In this document: positions 42,945-51,776 of the stretch, in pieces
Layout of the letters: every line of letters starts with the position of its first letter
Numbering within the stretch: position 1 is the first letter of the stretch
From: Paenibacillus sp. FSL K6-0276
GTDB lineage: Bacteria; Bacillota; Bacilli; Paenibacillales; Paenibacillaceae
NCBI RefSeq assembly: GCF_037977235.1
Contig: NZ_CP150276.1
Span: forward strand, 4,030,001 to 4,094,000
Direction: 5' to 3'
Length of the DNA stretch: 64,000 nucleotides
Notes under the pieces: generated by a model
Told to the model about the DNA's origin: nothing
The model's input: the letters and a program-made list of their open reading frames with translations, nothing else
The model's database searches: none
Made by a program: the position numbers and the translations under genes

Positions 42945-44093
42945 TCAAATAACACCGTAGGATCGAACGGAGCTCCGCTCGACGATGGTGGTATCGATTT
43001 TAATCGTTAGCGCCCCTTCACGTGAATGATCCATCCGTTTAACAACTCGCTGTACGGCAGCTTGTCCGAGTTTCTCTGTCGCTTGTCTTGCAGTAGTTAA
43101 AGGAACCGGCAACAAGCTCACCAATTGAATGTCAGTAAATCCTATGATGGACAATTGATCCGGCACCAATTTTTGCATTGAGATTGCCGTGTACAGACAC
43201 GATGTAGCGATATAGTCGTCTACACATACAACTGCCGTCAACGTCGAATTATTACCTAGAAACATTTCCAACTGCGTATTAGGAGCACTCAACTGCTGCA
43301 TATAATCCTCGGTGCAATTCAAGTAAATATTACGGCTGTTGACCGGCAGATCATGATCCAGCATGGCTTGAAGATAACCTCTGTACCGATCTTCCCTGCT
43401 CGTCACACCGTCAAATGCCATCGAGATATATCCGATTTCCTCATGACCTTTCTCAATCAAATACTGGGTGATCTTATAAGCCCCATGGTAATGATCATGA
43501 TAAACACAGTCAATCTGCACCTCGCGAAAGATACGATCGATGATAACTAGAGGGTAGTTAAGTAGACTAAGCTCCAACACTTTCTCACTGCACTGCGTAC
43601 CCCCACGTGGATATAAAATAATACCATCCACTTGATCATCGTACAGCTCTTGCAAGCATACACTTTCATCTACCTTATCCGCAGTCATTCGTATGAGTAA
43701 ATGACAATTCACCTCGCGCGCTTCCCTTTCGACGGAAACGATGATTCTCCCAATATAATCATCCATGATGGGAATTACCAATGCAATCCTTCGCATCGGT
43801 TTCTTCTCCTCGATTACCTTCTCTAGCACCAGTTCCTCTGAATTCGTCTGGTAATCAGCAGATAAGAATGTCCCGCGACGGGCATGGCGATAAACGATCC
43901 CTTTTTTCTCCAAGATTTGCAGAGCAAGCTTTGCCGTCATACGACTGACACCGTACAACTTGGCAATCTCCCCTTCAGATGGGACGACATCATGTGGCTG
44001 AAGCTTCCTCTTCCGGATTTCTTCCATCACATGATTTGCAGTCTGTATATATAATAGCGGTTTCCGCTCTTTTTGCTGATCCTGATTGTCCAT
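42945..44093 (-). CDS. GntR-type DNA-binding plus LacI-type sugar-binding repressor (AraR-like)
   Basis: About 382 residues from the ATG at 44093 (AAGG 5 nt away; a GTG at 44105 is the alternative). The N-terminal winged helix of the GntR family is PLLYIQTANHVMEEIRKRKL, PHDVVPSEGEIAKLYGVSRM and TAKLALQILEKKGIVYRH. The rest (about 95-380) is a periplasmic-binding-like effector domain: RIALVIPIMDDYIGRIIVSV, DGIILYPRGG, VDDYIATSCLYTA and IIGFTDIQLVSLLPVPLTTA. The same hybrid layout is seen in AraR. It lies immediately upstream of the DUF5054 hydrolase and is its probable repressor through the two palindromes. Confidence 0.85.
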   Translation of the reverse strand: MDNQDQQKERKPLLYIQTANHVMEEIRKRKLQPHDVVPSEGEIAKLYGVSRMTAKLALQILEKKGIVYRHARRGTFLSADYQTNSEELVLEKVIEEKKPMRRIALVIPIMDDYIGRIIVSVEREAREVNCHLLIRMTADKVDESVCLQELYDDQVDGIILYPRGGTQCSEKVLELSLLNYPLVIIDRIFREVQIDCVYHDHYHGAYKITQYLIEKGHEEIGYISMAFDGVTSREDRYRGYLQAMLDHDLPVNSRNIYLNCTEDYMQQLSAPNTQLEMFLGNNSTLTAVVCVDDYIATSCLYTAISMQKLVPDQLSIIGFTDIQLVSLLPVPLTTARQATEKLGQAAVQRVVKRMDHSREGALTIKIDTTIVERSSVRSYGVI

Positions 44094-44127
44094 ACGAGCC
44101 TTCACCCTTTACTCTTCTATGCCGTTA

Positions 44128-44658
44128 TTACTGTAGCTCCTCGTTGAGCTTATCGATTAGTTCTATCAATTCAATCGGTTCGCTGATCGTATAGTCTGGT
44201 CGTTCGGATTCATCAGCAGGTGTGTGAGGATAACGCGTCGTCCAGCTTTGAAAAATACTCGTAATGCCGAGCGCGTTCGCTCCTTTCATATCTCGACTTA
44301 AGTTATTGCCTACCATGACAGTGCGTGAGAAGTCCGCTTCAGATAAATCAAGGGCACCAATAGCAGCTTTGAACATTCGAGAGCTAGGCTTAACCGCCTT
44401 AATATTCTCTGAGATAATCATAGCTGTAAAATACTCATGAAGCTCATGCTGATTAAATACGTTCTTGAATGATTGCGTATCCCCGTCAGCGACCAGCGCC
44501 AATGTATAGCCCTTCTCATGCAAAGTTCTAATCATGACATCCGCACCCGGTATAAGATCCGCTGTTAGCACGATTCCGTCCTCGTCTCTGATCTCTGTGG
44601 ATTCATCCACTAGCGTATCTCCACTATCCAAAAAAACAATGATCTTCTTCTGCTCCAT
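44128..44658 (-). CDS. HAD-superfamily protein with altered motif I
   Basis: 176 residues. Motif I is IVFLDSGDTLVDE. The nucleophile D11 is present, but the +2 residue, normally the acid/base Asp of HAD phosphatases, is G13, and D14 is at +3. Motif II T-like LALVADGD, motif III K in IKAVKPSSRMFKAAIGAL and motif IV VMVGNNLSRDMKGANALG are typical. The product may be a dehalogenase-like or non-phosphatase HAD enzyme. It is encoded about 35 bp upstream of the GntR/LacI regulator on the same strand, so probably co-transcribed with it and part of the same sugar locus. Confidence 0.7.
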   Translation of the reverse strand: MEQKKIIVFLDSGDTLVDESTEIRDEDGIVLTADLIPGADVMIRTLHEKGYTLALVADGDTQSFKNVFNQHELHEYFTAMIISENIKAVKPSSRMFKAAIGALDLSEADFSRTVMVGNNLSRDMKGANALGITSIFQSWTTRYPHTPADESERPDYTISEPIELIELIDKLNEELQ

Positions 44659-44789
44659 ACCTCACATCTCCATCCCTGAAAATTTACAGTGCTAATCCCG
44701 CTCTAAATTTTTCGAATGGGACAGCTTGTTCTCAAAATAGAATGAACAATAAATTAATTTGAAGCATTTTCAATTATGACGTCAACCGC

Positions 44790-44999
44790 TTGAAAAATAA
44801 AGAGTCTTTTGTATTCGTCACAATCCCACTATCAGAGATCAAGAAATTCATTCTTATTGATTTTGTAGCTGGAACGGTCATTTACTTTGCCATTAAGTTT
44901 CCCTTACATTCCTTTATAGCCGCCTCAGCCGGCAGCATGTTCGGTCCATTACTCATTCGCCAATCCATGAAATTGGTTCAGAATCGCGCTAAGGCTTAA
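44790..44999 (+). CDS. Hypothetical small membrane protein, possibly a remnant
   Basis: 69 residues starting at TTG 44790 (LKNKESFVFVTIPLSEIKKF) with two hydrophobic stretches (about 18-35 and 42-55) and a basic end. No ribosome site is visible and the frame is open upstream only to 44763. It may be the end of a broken gene. No family recognised. Confidence 0.35.
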   Translation: MKNKESFVFVTIPLSEIKKFILIDFVAGTVIYFAIKFPLHSFIAASAGSMFGPLLIRQSMKLVQNRAKA

Positions 45000-45018
45000 G
45001 CCATGAGAAGACAAGGAT

Positions 45019-45504
45019 TCAACCTTGCTGTATGTATTTTAGGAATTGTTCAATTTGTTTTTTATGATGCTTATCATGTGGGATAAAACTTCTCAAATAC
45101 TTGCGAACACTGAACTTCTTGCGGTCTCCATCCTTATATTCCTGATCGCATTCTTCATCCGTTAATCCAGAGACTGCATCTAAAATTCTAGTTCTGTAAA
45201 GCACAAATTGTTCAATCAATGTTTGCTTGGATAACAATTTGGCATACTCAATAGCGTTAGCATTAAACTCGTTAAAATCCAGATGTTTCGTTGTTATCGG
45301 TTCCTTCAAAACAATCTTCTTTATAGCACCTTCATAGAAATACTTATCCCACAGCATGAGGTGACAGATAATATCCTTCACGGTCCATTTACCAGTTGCT
45401 ATGGGCTCATTCCATAGTTTTTCTGGCACCTCTTCTAATGATTCCACGAATGGAATGAATGACTTAAATTCGAGTAGCATTTGCTCATTTGTTTTTACTG
45501 CCAT
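45019..45504 (-). CDS. DinB-superfamily protein
   Basis: 161 residues, four-helix DinB/YfiT fold. WTVKDIICHLMLWDKYFYEG supplies the first metal histidine (H48), and SFIPHDKHHKKQIEQFLK supplies the HxxxH pair (H143, H147). Three histidines on a four-helix bundle bind a divalent metal and are characteristic of DinB-type thiol-dependent enzymes. The real substrate is unknown. Monocistronic, with AGGTTAGCTTCT before the ATG. Confidence 0.75.
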   Translation of the reverse strand: MAVKTNEQMLLEFKSFIPFVESLEEVPEKLWNEPIATGKWTVKDIICHLMLWDKYFYEGAIKKIVLKEPITTKHLDFNEFNANAIEYAKLLSKQTLIEQFVLYRTRILDAVSGLTDEECDQEYKDGDRKKFSVRKYLRSFIPHDKHHKKQIEQFLKYIQQG

Positions 45505-45548
45505 AGAAGCTAACCTCCGTGTGAAAATAAATTAGTCTACCAAAAATA

Positions 45549-46643
45549 TTATGCTGCATCATCCTTAGAAGCTGTTGTGAGATCAGCCTCAGTAGATTCC
45601 GGATTCAACCAAACTTCGATCATATCATGGGTACGCTTCACATCATTTTCATCGAGTATATAATACCATTGATCCGTATGGCTTCCCTCCCCTTGCAACA
45701 TATGGCTGGTTATTTCAGGGGTTCCCCCTTCAAGAATTACTTTCTTAGCCAAATCTAGAATAAAGTCCGACTTCATATTGGTTTTAAAGTTACTACCAGC
45801 AATTTCGATAATGTTCTGTATATTAAGAATATTATCTATTCTTTTCATTCGTTCAAGCGCTGATTTCAAAAAAATCCGTTGCCGTTCTGTTCGCTTAAAA
45901 TCAGAGTCTTCTCGATATCTTACATACATTAAAGCTTCCTTACCAGAATAGATCGGTTTGTTCGGCTCAATTCTTAGTTTCTCATGAACTGGATTCTTAT
46001 TCTCTATCACCTTGGTGATTGGAAGCACCACGCCTCCTAGAGCATCCGTAACGCCCACAAGCCCATTGAAATTTATAGTAGCATAGTAATCAATTGGCGC
46101 GTTCAATATATTCTTAACGGTATCTACACTCATCTGTGGACCACCGTAGGAATGCGCCGCATTAATCTTGGTTTTTGTTCTTGCTCCTTTGATATTTTCC
46201 GCTCCAATAATTTCTGTAAATGAATCACGGGGAATCGAGACGAGCAGTGCCTTATGGTCCATAGGTCGAATAACTGTATAGATGATGGAGTCAGAAAGTC
46301 CGTTCTCTTTGCCACGCTGGTCGGTGCCTAGGAGAAGGATAGAAAACGGATGGTCTTTATTTTCCGTCGTTGGTTGTAATCCAGGTTCTTCAGTATCTTC
46401 TAACGGCACATAGGACTCATTAAGGGTGTGTTCAATAGTTGGAGCTACAACATTATCAAACCCAAAAATCATTAATTCTTTACGGAAAATAAAAGATCCC
46501 AGCCCAGCAATAAGTACGATCGCAAGCGAAGCGTACCAGATCTTCATTTTCTTGCTGATTTTATTCTTCTTCTTTCCCTTCTTTTTCTCGATTTTACTTA
46601 AAGTAAATGAAGCAGGTGGATGAGTACTTTGGTTATTTTTCAT
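45549..46643 (-). CDS. LytR-CpsA-Psr (LCP) family wall polymer ligase
   Basis: About 364 residues from the ATG at 46643 (a TTG at 46652 is possible; ribosome site AAAGGG is weakly placed for either). A lysine-rich cytoplasmic leader (KIEKKKGKKKNKISKKMKIW) precedes one membrane helix (YASLAIVLIAGLGSFIF). An external LCP domain follows: FSILLLGTDQRGKENGLSDS, ALLVSIPRDSFTEI, KINAAHSYGGPQMSVDTVKN, MYVRYREDSDFKRTERQRIF. The R/D residues of LLLGTD, IPRDS and RYREDSDFKRTERQ form the pyrophosphate-binding site. LCP enzymes attach teichoic acids or capsule from undecaprenyl carriers to peptidoglycan. Confidence 0.88.
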   Translation of the reverse strand: MKNNQSTHPPASFTLSKIEKKKGKKKNKISKKMKIWYASLAIVLIAGLGSFIFRKELMIFGFDNVVAPTIEHTLNESYVPLEDTEEPGLQPTTENKDHPFSILLLGTDQRGKENGLSDSIIYTVIRPMDHKALLVSIPRDSFTEIIGAENIKGARTKTKINAAHSYGGPQMSVDTVKNILNAPIDYYATINFNGLVGVTDALGGVVLPITKVIENKNPVHEKLRIEPNKPIYSGKEALMYVRYREDSDFKRTERQRIFLKSALERMKRIDNILNIQNIIEIAGSNFKTNMKSDFILDLAKKVILEGGTPEITSHMLQGEGSHTDQWYYILDENDVKRTHDMIEVWLNPESTEADLTTASKDDAA

Positions 46644-46765
46644 CTGGATCAATTACCCTTTCTGTTGATGCGACTTCTCTCCATTAATGAACATCACTTT
46701 TTATTACTGGGAATTACGTTTATACTTATAATTACTATTAAGGTCATTTATGGAGGTTTTTTAAG

Positions 46766-47056
46766 TTGAAAAGAATTGTAATCACTCTAAGTGCTGCTTT
46801 CTGCCTGATTTTATTTGTTGCAACTTTTGACTTCGCAAACGAAGACAACAAAAAAGAGGTAACTACTAATCAAACTAATTCATTAAATAAGCCGGCTCGA
46901 TTTGTGATTTATTCAGTGGATGGATCAAAAGTAACGTCAACAGCTCGTGAAGATATTTTTTTACTGGATGGAACTAAAATTACAAACAATTCATTCTACA
47001 AGAAGAAATCGGAATTTGTGCTTACCCCCCATTACCTAAATATCCCATTATTATAG
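46766..47056 (+). CDS. Small secreted hypothetical protein
   Basis: 96 residues from TTG 46766 with TGGAGG 8-9 nt upstream. The N-terminus MKRIVITLSAAFCLILFVAT followed by FDFANEDNKK looks like a signal peptide or anchor. The mature part is Lys/Asn/Thr rich (FVIYSVDGSKVTSTAR, DIFLLDGTKITNNSFYKKKS). No family recognised. It is divergent from the LCP gene, and a hairpin follows at 47109. Confidence 0.5.
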   Translation: MKRIVITLSAAFCLILFVATFDFANEDNKKEVTTNQTNSLNKPARFVIYSVDGSKVTSTAREDIFLLDGTKITNNSFYKKKSEFVLTPHYLNIPLL

Positions 47057-47108
47057 ACGATCATCGGATCAATAAGTTTCTAGTTATATGAAATTTGTGT
47101 GGCAAAAA

Positions 47109-47139
47109 AAAGACCACATCCTATCAAGGATTGGTCTTC
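47109..47139. terminator. Bidirectional terminator
   Basis: AAGACCA and ATCC pair with GGAT and TGGTCTT, with an A-run upstream and GTTTTTTTGG downstream. It serves the secreted-protein gene and the small HTH gene. Confidence 0.7.
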
Positions 47140-47161
47140 AATGTTTTTTTGGTTGGTTATA

Positions 47162-47389
47162 TTAGATTTTGTTCAGAATCATATCGATTTCACTTTTCAG
47201 TAAAAGATACCTGACAACACTCCTCATGATCGGGACTTTAGTTAACTTATGCTTATCTACATAGATTTTCATTTGATCTTTAGACAGACCGAGCAAGCTA
47301 CCCGCTTCAGATACCGTCAATACTTCCTTGTTGCTTGTAGCGTTAAAGGTCTTCTTCACTTTTAAATTCCAGTCTTCAAACACCTGCAT
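47162..47389 (-). CDS. Small helix-turn-helix protein, excisionase/MerR-like
   Basis: 75 residues. LTVSEAGSLLGLSKDQMKIY VDKHKL resembles the winged-helix start of excisionase-type HTH_17 proteins (TVxEAAxLLGLSxxTVYxxV). The C-terminal part (RSVVRYLLLKSEIDMILNKI) is helical. No integrase or phage gene is nearby, so it is probably a stand-alone regulator or a leftover. It sits just downstream of the cold-shock gene on the same strand, behind a terminator. Confidence 0.55.
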   Translation of the reverse strand: MQVFEDWNLKVKKTFNATSNKEVLTVSEAGSLLGLSKDQMKIYVDKHKLTKVPIMRSVVRYLLLKSEIDMILNKI

Positions 47390-47410
47390 TTACATCAACC
47401 ACCTTTCTAT

Positions 47411-47442
47411 AAAAAAAATCCCCAAACGATAAGTTTGGGGAT
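47411..47442 (-). terminator. Terminator of the cold-shock gene
   Basis: On the minus strand ATCCCCAAAC, a short loop and GTTTGGGGAT are followed by TTTTTTT. Confidence 0.85.
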
Positions 47443-47454
47443 CATTTCATTATA

Positions 47455-47655
47455 CTAGAGTTTTACAACATTCTCGGCTTGTTGACCACGGTTGCCTTGA
47501 ACTACGTTAAATTCCACACGTTGTCCTTCATCCAGAGACTTGAACCCGTCACCAGTGATTGCACTGAAATGTACGAATACGTCTTCTCCACCTTCAACCT
47601 CGATAAAACCAAAGCCTTTGTCTGCGTTAAACCATTTCACTGTTCCTGTTTGCAT
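47455..47655 (-). CDS. Cold-shock protein, CspA family
   Basis: 66 residues, a single OB-fold cold-shock domain: [20 protein letters not shown] (RNP1 KGFGFIEV), [17 protein letters not shown] (RNP2 VFVHF), EGQRVEFNV and a last [10 protein letters not shown]. It binds single-stranded RNA and DNA and melts mRNA structure at low temperature. The ribosome site AAGGTGG lies before the ATG. A long structured leader precedes it. Confidence 0.95.
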   Translation of the reverse strand: MQTGTVKWFNADKGFGFIEVEGGEDVFVHFSAITGDGFKSLDEGQRVEFNVVQGNRGQQAENVVKL

Positions 47656-47828
47656 AATAAATTACCACCTTATTTTAATTTACATGTTATTCTTATCCCT
47701 AAAAAATCTCTTACAAAATCTCTAAAAAAATAAAAATTCACATATGGTACAAGGTTATTGTCATCTTAAGAATAACCCTCTACGCTATGTGAATTCGCTA
47801 GGTAACTACTTTCGATATATTGATTATA
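47656..47828 (-). promoter_or_regulatory. Promoter and structured 5' leader of the cold-shock gene
   Basis: A TATAAT (47823-47828, minus strand) implies a leader of about 160 nt, typical of cspA-type genes. Its central part (47739-47791) folds as a 53-nt interrupted hairpin: CACATA with TATGTG outside and GGTTATT with AATAACC inside. This is a candidate temperature-responsive element. Confidence 0.55.
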
Positions 47829-47877
47829 GCACATCTAAAGTCATTTAGATACTCTTTTACATTATGTAACAAATGGA

Positions 47878-47911
47878 AAAACCCTGATCATTTTGAAAAG
47901 AACAGGGTTTT
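47878..47911 (-). terminator. Terminator of the chemoreceptor gene
   Basis: AAAACCCTG pairs with CAGGGTTTT (9 bp, 16-nt loop). On the minus strand the stem ends in GGGTTTTTCC. Confidence 0.7.
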
Positions 47912-47968
47912 ACTAATATCTGAGGAGACAGCTAAGCCTCCCCTTATAATCACAACATCTTATTCATT

Positions 47969-50077
47969 TTAAATTTTAAAATAAGACAATTTGTCCAGCA
48001 AATCTTGCACCATCGAACTGAGGGACTCCGTCGAGGCTGAGATTTCTTCCATAGAAGCAAGCTGCTCCTCTGAGGCTGCTGCTACACTTTGTGAATCAGC
48101 GGATGCTTCCGATGCAAGTACGGCTAATTGTTTGACACTAGCTGTAATTTGCTCCGTACCAGCGGTCATCTGCTGTGCGGCTGCAGACACTTCCTGAATT
48201 TGATCTGTCACCTGTGTCATTTCAGCAAGAATCGATGTAAATAACAGATCACTTTCGGACACACTCTGTACACCAATACGTACTTGCTCATTTCCAACTG
48301 CCATAGCCTGTGAGGCTTGATTAGTATCTTGGACCACATCTTCGACTAATGCAGTAACTTGTTCGGCAGCTTGTTTAGTTTGATCCGCCAGCATGCGTAT
48401 TTCTGAAGCTACTACAGCAAATCCACGACCATGCTCACCGACTCTGGACGCTTCAATAGCTGCGTTTAATGCCAATAGATTAGTCTGTTTACTAATGTTC
48501 GAGATCAGACCAATAATCCCACTGATCTGGACAGATCTTTCACCTAATCGTTCGATCGCCAGACTGGTCTCGTCCACAGATTGCTTAAGTTCAGTCATCT
48601 GACTAACCGCCATTTGCAGCTGCGCACTGCCTCTCTTCGTTTGATCGGTTACTTCATCTGCAGAAGTAGACACCGTTGATGAAGAGTCGGCGATACGTTG
48701 CACTCCAACGGAAAGATCGCTCATGGCCAGAGAAGATTCTCCCGCATAATCATTCTGCAGCTGCGCTCCCTCGGCTACTCGTCCAATAGACACCGCAATC
48801 TGTTCAGCAGCTTTCCCTGTCTGTTCAGCGTTAGCTGTCAACTCTTCAGAAGTAGCTCCCACTGACATCGACAAATCAGCCACAAGTCCAAACATTTCTC
48901 GAAGCTTATGCGTCATCTGATTAAAATGCGAGGCCATCTTGCCGAATTCATCATCATTTCGAACCTGCAAGGTTTGGGTTAAATCCCCTTGAGCCATAAG
49001 CTGCAGCTTTTCAGATAACACTCGAAGTGGCTTAACAACCATCAACCATAGTAGAAAACCTATAACTACTCCTAGAATCAACATCCCAACAATCATGATG
49101 ATAAAAGATTTTGTTTTGGCTTGTTCGTAGTCAGCCATGATTGTAGCTTTAGGAATCGCTGTCTGCGTATACCATACCTGATCGCTTTCAGGCATTGGAA
49201 TCGGAACAAAAATCCGCAGTACATATTCTCCCTTAGAATTATAGGTATACCCCTGCACCGTCTCCCCATTCTTCACTCGTTTCCACAGCGCAGCTTTCTC
49301 TTCCGTATTACCAAAATCTTTGAGTACACTTTGTGGATCATCAGGATTAGCTACATATTTACCATTACCAGTGATTAGAGAAACATAACCTCCCAGAGGT
49401 TTATAGTTAACGGCTTCTTCCTGCAATTGGGTTAACGAAACATCGAACCCCACAGTCCCAAGAAAAGTACCCGTTTTATCCAAAATCGGTAGCATGACCG
49501 AAATCATATCTATAGCCCCACCAGTCCTCTCAAAGGAATAGGGTTCCATGTAGATCAGTTTTTTCTCTTTTTTAGGTAAAAGGTAATAATCACCCGCACC
49601 TTCTACATCGTAATTCTTTAAAGGTTCAATCGTAACTGAACCTTGATTTCTAACGGCATAAGGAATAAAACGCCCCGTATCATCATCATACGGCATCTTA
49701 TTTATATTAGCCTGATCGTTTTGATCAAAAGCATTGGGTTCCCATAATATGCTTATCCCAAAAATTTCTGGTCTGTTCTCAAGCATAGTTTTCATTGTAG
49801 AAATAACATCTTCACGACTTAAGGTCTGATGTTCTCTTGATTCCAGCAACACTTCTGTGAATGCCTTAGCTGTTGACTCAATGTTTATCATACTATTCTG
49901 AATAGATTCCGCATAACTTCGTCCCGCGACCTCTGCCTGAAGTTCACCATTGGATATGCTCACACTACGCAGATTTTGCAGATTTGCAACCAAACTAAAG
50001 AAAAAGATAATGATGATCACCAAACTTAATGCCAGAACAAATTTAACCGTTAAAGAAAGCCTACGATACAACGCCAT
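47969..50077 (-). CDS. Methyl-accepting chemotaxis protein with dCache sensor
   Basis: 702 residues. TM1 (about 12-32), an extracellular dCache-type sensor of about 270 residues (with GISILWEPNAFDQNDQANIN, GYVSLITGNGKYVANPDD), TM2 (about 305-328), HAMP (KPLRVLSEKLQLMAQGDLTQ) and the long MCP signalling coiled coil with its hairpin tip EASRVGEHGRGFAVVASEIR. The sensor senses a small external ligand, probably an amino acid or organic acid. No methylation-site search was done. A single gene with its own terminator. Confidence 0.92.
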   Translation of the reverse strand: MALYRRLSLTVKFVLALSLVIIIIFFFSLVANLQNLRSVSISNGELQAEVAGRSYAESIQNSMINIESTAKAFTEVLLESREHQTLSREDVISTMKTMLENRPEIFGISILWEPNAFDQNDQANINKMPYDDDTGRFIPYAVRNQGSVTIEPLKNYDVEGAGDYYLLPKKEKKLIYMEPYSFERTGGAIDMISVMLPILDKTGTFLGTVGFDVSLTQLQEEAVNYKPLGGYVSLITGNGKYVANPDDPQSVLKDFGNTEEKAALWKRVKNGETVQGYTYNSKGEYVLRIFVPIPMPESDQVWYTQTAIPKATIMADYEQAKTKSFIIMIVGMLILGVVIGFLLWLMVVKPLRVLSEKLQLMAQGDLTQTLQVRNDDEFGKMASHFNQMTHKLREMFGLVADLSMSVGATSEELTANAEQTGKAAEQIAVSIGRVAEGAQLQNDYAGESSLAMSDLSVGVQRIADSSSTVSTSADEVTDQTKRGSAQLQMAVSQMTELKQSVDETSLAIERLGERSVQISGIIGLISNISKQTNLLALNAAIEASRVGEHGRGFAVVASEIRMLADQTKQAAEQVTALVEDVVQDTNQASQAMAVGNEQVRIGVQSVSESDLLFTSILAEMTQVTDQIQEVSAAAQQMTAGTEQITASVKQLAVLASEASADSQSVAAASEEQLASMEEISASTESLSSMVQDLLDKLSYFKI

Positions 50078-50260
50078 CTAAACATCTCCACTCTAGGATA
50101 ATATACCTTATCTTTAATCGACAAAATGCGACTGTCATTAAATAGGCCTTATTACCTATAATTTAATGTGATTTAAATTTAAAATGCATATCTTTTCAAA
50201 AAGTATGTTTTAATAAAAGTAGCCTAACCAAAAAACCTCAATACAAAGGAGTTCATGCCG

Positions 50261-50665
50261 ATGGAAATATCCTCTTTTTTGTTGCCTAAAGATCAAGTTG
50301 CCTATATCACAAACTCACTATCCATGCTGGAAGCCTTAGAACAATTAGAGCAGCACCATTATACGGCTATTCCTATTATTGATAATGAAGGAAAATATGT
50401 AGGAACACTTTCGGAAGGCGATTTATTGTGGAAGTTGAAAAACACAGCAGATCTAACCTTTGACAATATAGGGGAAGTTCCAGTAAGCGATATCCAGAAG
50501 CATGTCCATAACGAAAGCGTTCTCATAAATGCCGAAATGGAGGATATGCTGACGCTCGCCGCTGATCAGAATTTCGTTCCTGTTATTGATCATGAGGGCG
50601 TATTTGTTGGAATCATTCGACGAAAAGATATCATTGAATATTATACTCGCAACATAACCGATTAA
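50261..50665 (+). CDS. CBS-domain-pair protein
   Basis: 134 residues from the ATG at 50261 (AAAGGAG about 9 nt upstream; the ATG at 50255 is too close). Two tandem CBS motifs: YITNSLSMLEALEQLEQHHY TAIPIIDNEG, LSEGDLLW, then VLINAEMEDMLTLAADQNFV PVIDHEGVFVGIIRRKDIIE. The pair binds adenosine nucleotides and typically regulates a partner. Similar stand-alone CBS proteins exist in Bacillales without known target. It is flanked by its own bidirectional terminator. Confidence 0.85.
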   Translation: MEISSFLLPKDQVAYITNSLSMLEALEQLEQHHYTAIPIIDNEGKYVGTLSEGDLLWKLKNTADLTFDNIGEVPVSDIQKHVHNESVLINAEMEDMLTLAADQNFVPVIDHEGVFVGIIRRKDIIEYYTRNITD

Positions 50666-50677
50666 TTGAACAACAAC

Positions 50678-50732
50678 AAAAAGACCTGATCAGCAACATC
50701 ATGTGAAAATGATGCTAATCAGGTCTTTTTTT
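50678..50732. terminator. Bidirectional terminator
   Basis: AAAAAGACCTGAT pairs with ATCAGGTCTTTTT, with AGCA/TGCT inside. It lies between the convergent CBS and methionine aminopeptidase genes. Confidence 0.85.
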
Positions 50733-50742
50733 GAACTCTAAA

Positions 50743-51489
50743 TTATAGTTCAGTCAGGATAATAGTCCCTTGAGGGGTTATAGCTAACGTATGCTCATAT
50801 TGTGCTGACAGTCCGCCATCGATCGTACGAGCAGTCCAACCATCCGCATCAATCTTTGTTCTATAGCTGCCTGTATTCAGCATCGGCTCAATCGTAAATA
50901 CCATCCCCTCTTTAAGTCGAGGCCCTTTTCCTGCTGGACCATAGTGAGGAACCTCAGGAGCTTCATGCATTTCTGAACCGATTCCGTGACCAATAAAATC
51001 ACGAACAACAGAAAATCCGTTAGACTCCGCATACACCTGTATTGCATGAGCGACGTCCCCGATCCGGTTGCCTGCAACAGCCTGCATAATTCCACGGAAC
51101 AAAGATTCCTTTGTCGTGTCGAGTAGTTTACTAGCTTGTTCACTGATGTTGCCAATTCCGTAGGACCAGGCCGAGTCTGCCAACCAGCCATTTAAATTAA
51201 CTACCATGTCTATAGTTACTATATCTCCATCTTTCAGCGGTTCTTTCTTCGGAAACCCGTGGCAAATCACATCATTTACAGATGCACAGGTTGCGTAAGG
51301 ATACCCATGATATCCCTTTTGTTCAGGAGTCGCCCCTTGGGACAATATAAATTTTTCTGCAAATTCATCGATCTCCCAAGTAGTAATTCCGGGCTTCAAA
51401 ATTTGCGCAATTTGACGATGACATTCAGCGAGGATTTTTCCCGCTGCACGCATTTTTTCGATCTCTTCCATCGTTTTCATGATAATCAT
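50743..51489 (-). CDS. map: Type I methionine aminopeptidase
   Basis: 248 residues. The metal-binding sites of M24A enzymes are present: GYPYATCASVNDVICHGFPK, DIVTIDMVVNLNGWLADSAW, FIGHGIGSEMHEAPEVPHYG, MVFTIEPMLNTGS and YEHTLAITPQG (ligands D, D, H, E, E). The length and the absence of an N-terminal SH3/zinc linker fit the second Bacillus-type enzyme (YflG) better than the ribosome-operon Map. It removes initiator methionine. Several in-frame starts exist at the beginning; the ATG at 51489 has AGAGGC 7 nt upstream. Confidence 0.9.
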   Translation of the reverse strand: MIIMKTMEEIEKMRAAGKILAECHRQIAQILKPGITTWEIDEFAEKFILSQGATPEQKGYHGYPYATCASVNDVICHGFPKKEPLKDGDIVTIDMVVNLNGWLADSAWSYGIGNISEQASKLLDTTKESLFRGIMQAVAGNRIGDVAHAIQVYAESNGFSVVRDFIGHGIGSEMHEAPEVPHYGPAGKGPRLKEGMVFTIEPMLNTGSYRTKIDADGWTARTIDGGLSAQYEHTLAITPQGTIILTEL

Positions 51490-51720
51490 AATATCGCCTC
51501 TTCTGTACAGAACACATCACTCACAGGCAATGGCTCTTCGTTTGTATTTAGTTTCCCCTTTATATTATGAAAGAAAAACACGAGAAATCCAAATCATTAA
51601 GCAAAAAAAATATTTATTCCGGTCTGAAACTAAAAAAACTCCCCTCATTCTTATAAAAATGTTAGAGGATCCGAACACCTTCCAATTTGGAGAGAATTCA
51701 GCATATCTCACAACTAACAA

Positions 51721-51761
51721 AGAGGTGTCCAAGTAGCCATAATCGGCTCCGGGACACCTCT
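51721..51761 (-). terminator. Terminator of the sulfite reductase operon
   Basis: AGAGGTGTCC pairs with GGGACACCTCT, with GCC/GGC inside. The minus strand has a short T-run (CTCTTTGTT). Confidence 0.65.
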
Positions 51762-51776
51762 TCAGTCTATTTTGGA

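Noticed and set aside
47162..47389. Excisionase-like gene as a sign of an integrated element
   Set aside because: No integrase, attachment-site duplication or phage gene nearby; kept only as a small HTH protein.
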